Assembly: GCA_001579985.1 (NCBI GenBank)
Contig: LRSR01006245.1
Location: 1-36,610, forward strand
Direction: 5' to 3'
Source of the DNA: Hypsibius dujardini
Lineage: Eukaryota > Tardigrada > Eutardigrada > Parachela > Hypsibiidae
Length of the DNA: 36,610 bases
In this document: positions 23,452 through 36,610 of the stretch, in pieces
Layout: each line of letters begins with the position of its first letter
How positions within the stretch are numbered: the first letter of the stretch is position 1
Translations under genes and position numbers: made by a program
The notes under the pieces: generated by a model
Database searches by the model: none
Seen by the model: only the letters and a program-made list of their open reading frames with translations
Told to the model about the DNA's origin: nothing

Positions 23452-24518
23452 GGGTGCGTCTCAAATCTGTATCAAAACCCGTAACGTAACCGTAACGGTG
23501 TCTCAGATTTGCCGTTTTGGCAAACCGTACCTCGAGATACGGTTTTCCGAACCAAAAAGATGTGAGACACCGGTATGGTTCGAAACCTTTTCTGTCTCAA
23601 ATTCGTATCATACCGTACCATACCGCGGTTTTGCCATAACCATAACTCGAATCTTACCCGTGTCTCAAATTATTACGGTTCGAACTAAATTCGTTTTGCG
23701 TTACGTCACTTTTCCTTTGTTTCTGGCTGTATCTCCGTAACCACCTATGGGAGGTGGTTTTTGGGGTATCTCGTTGATCAACCCCGACAGTCGATTGCTT
23801 CCTCCAAAATTTTTAGTTTACATTGTTCGCGAAGATAAATGTAGTTATAACAATTTTTACGCTTGCTTTAAGAAAACAAATGAACAAAGGCGTCGAAATT
23901 AATCATTCGTGCTGAGATTGACGACGAGTTGATTCGTTTGTTCTTGATTGTGTGCTAAAACATCCATTTCCCGAAAGCGGTGAATTCCTGCCCGAAAACA
24001 TGATCAATTGCACAATGGACTGGAGACGCAACTAAATAGGGTGACTGAACTAATCCTCTGCTATTTCATGAAAGAAGTTAGCTCTCTAAAATTTCCGAAG
24101 CCTCGCACTGTAGGGGAGAAAACAAACCAGATCTCCCTGAAGTCGGTCCAGTCAATTGGTCGCTTGATTAGTGGATTGACACTAATCAGCTGATACGTTG
24201 CTCCGGTTGATTGGTTGATTGATTGGTGGATTGACACTAATCAGCTGATGCGTTGCTCCGGTTGATTGGTTGATTGATTGGACACTAATTTTAAAAACGA
24301 TGTGAAACGCGAACCGCAGAAATCTGAGACGCCGTTATACCGAACCGCTCCACTGAACCGTACCGAACTAGTCCAAAACGAATCTTTTTTGAAACCGTAC
24401 CGTACTATCACCGTTCGAAATACCGTTCGAAACATTGAGTGTCTCAAATCCGAACCGGTGAAACGGTACGGTACAGTTATGGTTCGTTATGGTACAGTTA
24501 CGAATTTGAGACGCACCC
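23452..24518. mobile_element. Non-autonomous TIR/foldback transposon between the CAHS genes
   Basis: Perfect 15-bp terminal inverted repeats, GGGTGCGTCTCAAAT, at 23452-23466 and 24504-24518, flanked on both sides by CAG (23449-23451, 24519-24521), a possible 3-bp target duplication. Inside, about 230 bp at each end is built from variants of TGTCTCAAAT and ACCGTACC-type motifs in opposite orientation, so the ends can fold back over a long distance. The core, 23730-24290, has no intact transposase frame; it has a duplicated segment at 24172-24286. The 3-bp duplication and GGG ends would suit a PIF/Harbinger relative, but that is inference. Confidence 0.7.
24172..24286 (+). repeat. Tandem duplication of about 60 bp
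   Basis: Two copies of a unit beginning GGATTGACACTAATCAGCTG and ending in GATTGATTGG-type repeats lie inside the core of the TIR element; they differ at one or two positions. Confidence 0.85.
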
Positions 24519-24834
24519 CAGGAATGCAATCAAATTTCATGTACGAGGTAAAATTCCAAATGCTGCGCAAGTTTTGGTTTGGCATTAATGCTGCTTACGA
24601 TAGAGGCAAACAGGGCGAAATCGTGACGTATATCAGTTAAAATAGCCACCCGGTTTCTTTTTCGTTTTCCATTTAAAATGTTTTTAATTTTTTGTCCAAA
24701 TTATTGTCACATACGGAATTGCTGATTTTTTTAGCCCAAAACATCGACAAACGACAAAAGAAAAGTGTGCGAACACAGCATTAATGTCTAGTGGTCGGTC
24801 TAACCTCTTCTAAACACGATACAGCCTCTTCTAG

Positions 24835-25195
24835 CCTCCTCTTGTTACATTGTACATTACACAGTGCATTACGGTACACTACGATAAATTACATGGTACA
24901 TTAAGGTAAATTACGATATATTACACGGTACATTACGGTAAATTACGATATATTACACGGTACATTACGATATACCAAGCAAACGCTTTGGGTTGAATCG
25001 GTACATGGGTTGAATCGGTGGGGTGGCAGAGGGCGCCACAAGTGTAGATTGTAAACAACACTCATTCAATTTAAACTTGTGGCGCCCTCTGCCACCCCAC
25101 CGATTCAACCCATAGCGTTTGCCTGGTATTCAACGGTACATTACGGTACATTACACGGTACTAGACGGTATATTACAGTACATTACAAGGTACAT
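24835..25195 (+). repeat. Degenerate GGTACATTACGGTA repeat tract
   Basis: Short units of GGTACATTACGGTA / AATTACGATATATTACAC occur before and after the palindromic element at 24975-25126, which interrupts them. Confidence 0.8.
24975..25126. mobile_element. 152-bp palindromic MITE-like element
   Basis: Arms of about 55-60 bp begin CCARGCAAACGCT and carry GGCAGAGGGCGCCACAAGT; flanked by TA on both sides. The left arm has an extra 17-bp duplication of a TGGGTTGAATCGGT segment. Inserted in a simple repeat tract. Confidence 0.75.
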
Positions 25196-25378
25196 TGTGG
25201 ACGGCACTGATTGCTGCGCATTCTTTCCGGGCTTTGTTTTGGTTATTCACCCTCCGAGCGAACTGCCGTCTATTATAATTCCGCCTAGCCGCACTCCTTC
25301 AATCAGAAGCGGTAAATCCCCAAGCGAACCGGCGACCCCACAAAAAACAGTGGAAATGTCGGAAAAGAAAATTTTTGA

Positions 25379-25386
25379 TATTTAAA
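25379..25386 (+). promoter_or_regulatory. Putative degenerate TATA element of CAHS copy 2
   Basis: TATTTAAA, 122 bp upstream of the start codon, aligns with TATATAAA of copy 1. Confidence 0.4.
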
Positions 25387-25500
25387 CACGAATCCCTCTG
25401 CGGAATATTTCATCAAACAATTCCGAATTAATTCTGTTCCCAAATATCTTTTCCTTGAAGTACCTTTCGTTGCTAAATCAGTCAAACAATCCTCAACAAG

Positions 25501-26670
<1,170 letters not shown>

Positions 26671-27911
26671 ATCACTCCGACTCCGTTTAGAGTTTATGAG
26701 AATTCGTACTGTACTGCATGATTACACGTTTTTCTACCTCGCCGCGGTCGGCTTTCCGTTTGCTTTCACCTCAGTATATTGCGCACGTGCACATTCTGTA
26801 TACGTAAAATGAACCGAAGTTTTGCCAAATCACTCTATGACCTAAATTTAGTTTCTTTTTCCCGCAAATTTTTGGACTGTTGGGCTAATACGCGCTAAAA
26901 AATAAAACACTACAGCTAAGCGAGTTTTTTCAAACAGCTGTGTCAGGTATACGTACGGAGAAATAATTATAATTGTCAGCCAATTTGAAAGAATAAAAAA
27001 CAACACAAATGTAGAACTGCAGTAGGTTCAGTCAAATTGTTTAAGTGACATGACACCTTAATATGAGAATCCGTTCGATTACCTTTCCATCCGTTCGGTC
27101 CGTTCTATTACCGTTCGATTACCGTTCGATTTGTTCGATTACCGTTCGATTTGTTCGATTACCGTTCGATCCGTTCGATTATCGTTCGATCCGTTCGATT
27201 ACCGTTCGATCTGTTCGATTACCGTTCGATCCGTTCGATAGCGCAAAAATTTACGGCATCACGACTTGGTTACTTTTTCTTTTCGTCATTTTATGGGCAT
27301 GTCGTGCTAGTTGCATGTTTTGATACCACTACATCCCACACGGAGAGAGAAAAAGACAAACAAAAAGAAGCCTCGGAAAGTGACCGGTATGTGATATGAT
27401 ATGGTTATGATGCAACGGTGTCATCTGTCAAGGTTAATTTCATATTTAGCACATTTTCTTTCCATTATGAATGTTTCTCTTTCTCTCTTTCTTTCTCTTT
27501 CTCTCTTTCTCTTTCCCTGCCTGACATCTTTCGGATAGTTATACGACTAGATCACTTGTACTTCCGACCTTGATTGCCAGTTTTACGGCACAGATACGAG
27601 AAAAGTCGCCACCCACACCGCGCCGGTACTTATGTATGAAAACAAGAAGAAGAAGAAGATAGAAGATAGAAGATAGAAGAAGATAGAAAAGAGAAATCAT
27701 CAACACAAAATCATCAGCACATTGCTTGTTCACGCACACAGGGATTTTGCCTAATTATGCGTGCTGCTTTCAAGTGAGTTACTTCGAAGTGAATTTCTTT
27801 TTGATAGGAAGACTCAAATATTGCCATCTCTTTAACGGAAACGATAGAACAGCAGTTTATATCAGTCTTGAAAAAAACACGTTGAATAACGTGTAGCATT
27901 CGCAGAACGAA
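26671..27911. other. Intergenic, repeat-bearing
   Basis: 3' flank of CAHS copy 2, a GTTCGATTACC-type repeat, a CTTT/CTCT run at 27474-27520 and a GAAGATA run at 27644-27690. No gene recognised. Confidence 0.6.
27070..27242 (+). repeat. 21/22-bp tandem repeat of GTTCGATTACC units
   Basis: Alternating GTTCGATTACC and GTTCGATCC/TTT half-units occur about eight times. Frames rich in PFDYRSI are repeat products. Confidence 0.92.
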
Positions 27912-29143
27912 TTAGTTTTGAATCGGGTCCTCGTGAATACTAACGAAATAATTAATAAAACCTATTTTATCCGGCCGCATAATTAGGAAGAATCCATGTG
28001 ACATGAGTATGCACGCTTTGGCTTTAATACAGAACAACGACAGCGTATACATCAAAGCGCCTGTACAGTATTCATTGATAGGGCGACCCTGGTCAGCTGG
28101 GCCGTGAACAGCAGAACCACCACCCACCATCATTATACCAGCACCCAGCCACTACGGCGTCGGTGTGGTACATCATGCATGTATGAGATCTGTATGTGTC
28201 GTAAAACCAGAGACATCAGTTTCACACCCCTCAATTTCACCCGGTTCTTACCTTTGCCGTGGGTGCCACATTGACCCAAATTGCCGGCACCGATCATCTC
28301 AACAGCGATCTCACTCAGCGCGCGAGAGTTTTGATTACTTTTTATTTCGCTGCACCCAATTCTGTTTGCGCTCTTTTTTCCCCGCCGGATCCACATGTGA
28401 TGACTGTAGCAGACGTCTCAGTATCAACTCCCACGCGTGATAATGCGTAGGCGCACACACATCTGGGTAATATGCGGTCACCGTGAATCCTGCTGAAACG
28501 GACGGACCAGCACCGTCTGTCTATATTATTGACTGATGAAATCGTGTCGGAAAATTGTTTTCTTTCACTTCCGCATACGCATCCTCTGAGCTTATTTTTG
28601 TACCGTCATGTACCTTGGGTTACCTTCTTGATCATCGAACAACCCCTTCCTAAGGTCCTGACACACCTTATGCACGGTACCCACGAGCCACACCCATCAG
28701 AGCGAGGAGGAGAAATGATCAGTTAATATTACGGGAAGATTCTGCGGGGGAATTTTCTTTATATTTTACGGCGGGAAATTTATATATATAAATATATATA
28801 TGTCAATAAATAATATGGAAAGATGTTGCGGCTTACCGGCGACACGTGAGAAATGCACAACACAAGACGGAACCTGCACCGACGGCGGCAGCAGTGGCGG
28901 CGGTCAATGGACTCGACTCGGCTGCTTAAAAGTCATCACTTCATTAGCGGAACCAGCAGCAGAAGCAGCAGACGACAGCTCACTCGTCGGTTCAGTGACT
29001 TCTTCGTTTACGGTACGTTTGTCTGGCTGGTCCGCCGGACCGAACTTCCGGAGCCGATGATGCGTCGCTAATTGAGACGTTGCGGCATTTTTTTGTGCGG
29101 CCAGTTTGATACGGAAAACGAGCGATTGAAAGCGAGAAATCAT
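27912..29143 (-). CDS. Tentative four-exon gene, unknown product
   Basis: Exons proposed: 29143-28984, 28921-28837, 28349-28252, 28096-27912, joined in phases 1, 2, 1 by introns of 62, 487 and 155 bp, giving 175 aa. The start follows an A-rich context. Residues 1-34 are basic with almost no acids, like a mitochondrial or membrane-adjacent leader; a hydrophobic segment (about 60-78) follows, then a stretch with GAGNLGQCGTHGK. No family is recognised. Donors CCG-GTAAGC and AAAG-GTAAGA are strong; the last acceptor is weak and exon 4 reads less like protein, so the 3' end may be wrong. If intron 1 is retained, a 79-codon frame ends at 28904 instead. It lies antisense to a possible 5' exon of the protease gene; only one is likely real. 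Confidence 0.33.
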
Positions 29144-29265
29144 TTTTCTTCACACGTTAGAAAAAAAATGCACGCATGCAGGATGTACATTTTTCAGACT
29201 TATCAATACCACTGGATGTTTTTTTCTGTCTGGATTATTTGAAAGGGCATTTTTCTTTTACGTAG

Positions 29266-33966
<4,701 letters not shown>

Positions 33967-34265
33967 GAACTGTATTGCTGCCCTAACCATCCACCAAAGA
34001 TATCATTACAGTACAGGACTTGCGGAAGTCCAGATGAACGAATTCTAATGTATAAGAGAATTTAACTGCATTGACTAAATTCATGATTCCTCATGCTGGT
34101 ATATAATTTTTTTGAACTTTAAAGTGTAGTTTGGGCAAATTGATCTCCTAATTTTTATTCCTCACATAAATCGCAAGATTTTTCTCATGACCGTGTTATA
34201 ATGCGAAAACAACAAACAATGCCAAAACGGCAAGCAAGAATAATCAGATGTGATTTCCGTTTAGA

Positions 34266-34266
<1 letters not shown>

Positions 34267-34313
<47 letters not shown>

Positions 34314-34442
34314 GCCTGCCTGCCTGCCTGTCTGCCTGCCTGCCTGCCTGTTTGTCTGTCTGTCTGTTTGTTTGTTTGTCTGTCTGTTTGTCTGTTTGTC
34401 TGTCTGTCTGCCTGCCTGTCTGTTTGTCTGTTTTTCCGTCTG
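34267..34442 (+). repeat. TGTC/TGCC tetranucleotide array
   Basis: Blocks of TGTC, TGCC and TGTT units; interruptions are themselves tandem, suggesting repeated slippage. Confidence 0.95.
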
Positions 34443-36532
34443 TCAAGAGAATGGTTGTCTGATTGGATGGGCAATATTTGATTCGTTTATCGACAGTGTG
34501 GTACTGGAGCTCGAGAAGTGTTGAGTACATTCATGTAGTGGAAATGTTATTGGTTTTTTACTGGGTTAGGGATCGATTCCTTACCACATGAACTCGACTC
34601 ACGCTCAATCGACCGACCGGGAAAATTAATATTTAATTTATCAAGAGAGCTCCTTAAAGATTGACTATGGTGGTTGGCCGTCTTGTCAACACGTCACGAG
34701 TACTTAATGGGGCCAATTGACATCGCCCCCAAATTTCTTGAAATGACGTTAACCAGGGTTGCCCCAGACAGGACTCGAATCCAAGGCCAAGTGCTTGCCT
34801 CACCAGGGAATGTGGATCGAAACGTGACTGATCCGACGGGCATCTAATCTTATTGCGTATTTTTATTGTTCAGCAGGCGTGATATGTGTGTAATCAAGAA
34901 TCCCCGGAGGATTGTTCCAGCTAGACACTGCGCATATTTTTCTATTTTTCGATTCACATGTGAGTCATTAGAGCTCATTCAAGAGGTCTCAATTGCTGGA
35001 GGAGAGGACGAAAAGGTCAAGAAACCGGGACCCCTGGATGTTCTCCAGGCTGTCGGTAAAGGACTTTTGATCTCTCGGTGACTCATAATTGGACAGAGGC
35101 AAAACCACGTAACCTGGTACCACAACGTAGCTAGAAGGGCAAGACAAAGTTCCAAAATTCCTAAAGTTGATAAATAAAAATAGCTAAAATAAAAATAAAT
35201 AAGTAATGGGAATTTAATTTAATTATTAAGATTAAATATAAACTGTGGCGGTAAATTTTGGGAAATAAAAAATTGGTTCTCAGAAAATTATCACGTTTCA
35301 AATTTCACAAAACGAGGTGCAGTAAAAACATTTTAATTGCCATTGCGCCCTTTATAAACGACACCGGATTCCTTCACCCATCATTTAGATGACTTTCTCA
35401 TAGATATCCCCCAATCACAATCCCGTTGTAATCCCAGGCACCGGCTAAAATCGGAGGACTTTGAGCCCGTTTAAAGAGGCGCAGTCAGGATCTGTCATCA
35501 CCATCCGTCGGGCATTATCCCGCGCGCGCGCGCCAGCATTTAATTCTGCCTGCCTGAACCAAGTGGCATTAATTTCAGTTTGCTCCTCCCATTCGAAATT
35601 ACAGGCGCATCAGAATCATTTTGCTCCACACACGAAACGCTTTTTCGAAAGGTAATGACAAACTGAGGAGACTGTTGATTAATCACAATGCTTCGAGAAG
35701 TGTGCTCGCTCATCCCATTTTTCGAAGAACAATTCCTGGATTTCGAATATATTGCGTCTCATGTAGAAATTCAAAGGCGGAAATGTGAGATGAGCGAGCC
35801 CACTTTACGAAGCATTAGGAGTGACCGAATTCCCCGGAAAAACGCCCTCTGCCTGCTTTATTTCTCTGATACGCCCCTCTGCCTGCTTTATTTATATGAT
35901 ACGCCTGTGAATCGTGAAGGGCCCGAGAGAGCCACTTAAGAGTCACTGTGTGACGTACACGCGCATTCCATTGTAAGTTGGAACATCAGGAACACGATTT
36001 TTCATACGAGACACACACGCGCACTTTAATTTCCAATGTGATTCCGATGTGACAGTCATTTTATACGCCAGGATTCATTTTATACGCCAGCATTGCCTAT
36101 ACTGCGTATCAGTTGTGTGCGATCTTGGAGCAACGTCCTCATGCAATTCCGTGAGAATAAAAGGATCCAGAAATATTACGTATTTCTCTGATGCCTAATT
36201 AAGCCTACTTTGGAGGGTGCCGTTGAAAACTGCAATTAAATAAATCATTGCCACTTTACTTGATTCTATATTTATACAACAAATATAAATATATCCCCGA
36301 AGCAAGTGAGCTCGCTCGTTAAATAAAGTTAAGAGTCGAGTGTCCGTGTCATGCGTGCTAATGCACCGTACTCTTGATCATGATTTGTGATTTTTCAGCC
36401 ATGCACTGCAGGCATAATCAGCAATTATTGTGCTTCCTAATTCAATGGATCTTGCTTCTTTTTTCTCGAAAATTACCTGGAATATCGATTAAATTTTGGC
36501 CCTTCTATTATACCGCCTTCCCTTGTACCTGC

Positions 36533-36610
36533 ATAAAGCCTGTACCTTACCTTGTACCTGCATGTACCTTGTAACTTACCTTGTACCTGCATGTACCTTG
36601 TAACTTACCT
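36533..36610 (+). repeat. Tandem TACCTTGTACCTGCATG unit at window end
   Basis: Two and a part copies of a roughly 30-bp unit with CCTTGTACCTGCATG and CCTTGTAACTTA reach the window edge and may continue. Confidence 0.75.

Larger units (their letters stand above)
22328..25500. other. Spacer between the head-to-head CAHS genes
   Basis: About 200 bp next to each start codon are homologous between copies (roughly 22328-22560 and 25310-25500). The middle is unique sequence plus an AATC run (23097-23122), the 1.07-kb element 23452-24518, an ATTACGGTACATT-rich tract and a palindromic element. No gene is seen. Confidence 0.7.
33967..36610. other. 3' intergenic region, no gene recognised
   Basis: 2.6 kb with a TGTC/TGCC array, a tRNA-like B-box sequence near 34770, a CG run at 35520-35531, a 30-bp direct duplication at 35826-35887, a 20-bp duplication near 36056-36096 and a 30-bp duplication at the window end. 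Short frames have no recognisable domains. Confidence 0.6.

Noticed and set aside
23880-24193. Possible transposase fragment in the TIR element core
   Set aside because: The frame is short, broken and shows no DDE or Myb-type motif that I can defend.
28800-29012. Plus-strand frame with donor in phase with the first protease exon
   Set aside because: Not listed as an exon because the minus strand has more gene-like codon use and better splice sites here; kept as an open alternative in the findings.

Overview
The window is nuclear DNA of an animal, most likely a tardigrade and probably Hypsibius exemplaris. The decisive evidence is a pair of four-exon genes encoding 227-residue CAHS proteins (cytosolic abundant heat-soluble, anhydrobiosis-linked), a family known only from tardigrades. 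From memory they match the H. exemplaris protein called CAHS D / CAHS 94063; no database was searched. All genes have spliceosomal introns of about 60 bp to 3 kb, and all exon joins given here were read by hand from GT-AG (twice GC-AG) sites and codon phase.

Layout: (1) 111-2145, minus: SLC37-type sugar-phosphate transporter, 3 exons, 514 aa. (2) 3623-6953, plus: AMT-type ammonium transporter, 11 exons, 495 aa, divergent from gene 1. (3) 6954-9703: repeat-rich gap. (4) 9704-18686, minus: natriuretic-peptide-receptor-like receptor guanylyl cyclase, 17 exons, 1052 aa, with a 3-kb third intron full of minisatellites. (5) 21156-22327, minus, and 25501-26670, plus: two CAHS paralogues, head to head, three residues apart, separated by 3.2 kb that holds a 1.07-kb terminal-inverted-repeat element and a 152-bp palindromic element. 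(6) 27912-29143, minus: tentative four-exon unknown gene. (7) about 29266-33966, plus: CLIP-domain, Thr-rich-stem trypsin-like protease of Stubble-like architecture; its first exon is unresolved. (8) 33967-36610: no gene recognised.

The genes do not form a pathway; they are ordinary independent eukaryotic loci. What unites the window is its repeat load: GACA/TGTC-type microsatellites recur at about nine places, five of them in introns, and four short palindromic elements look like MITEs. Most long open frames outside the listed genes come from these repeats. The most notable biology is the young inverted CAHS duplication and the complementary repeats flanking exon 2 of the SLC37 gene.
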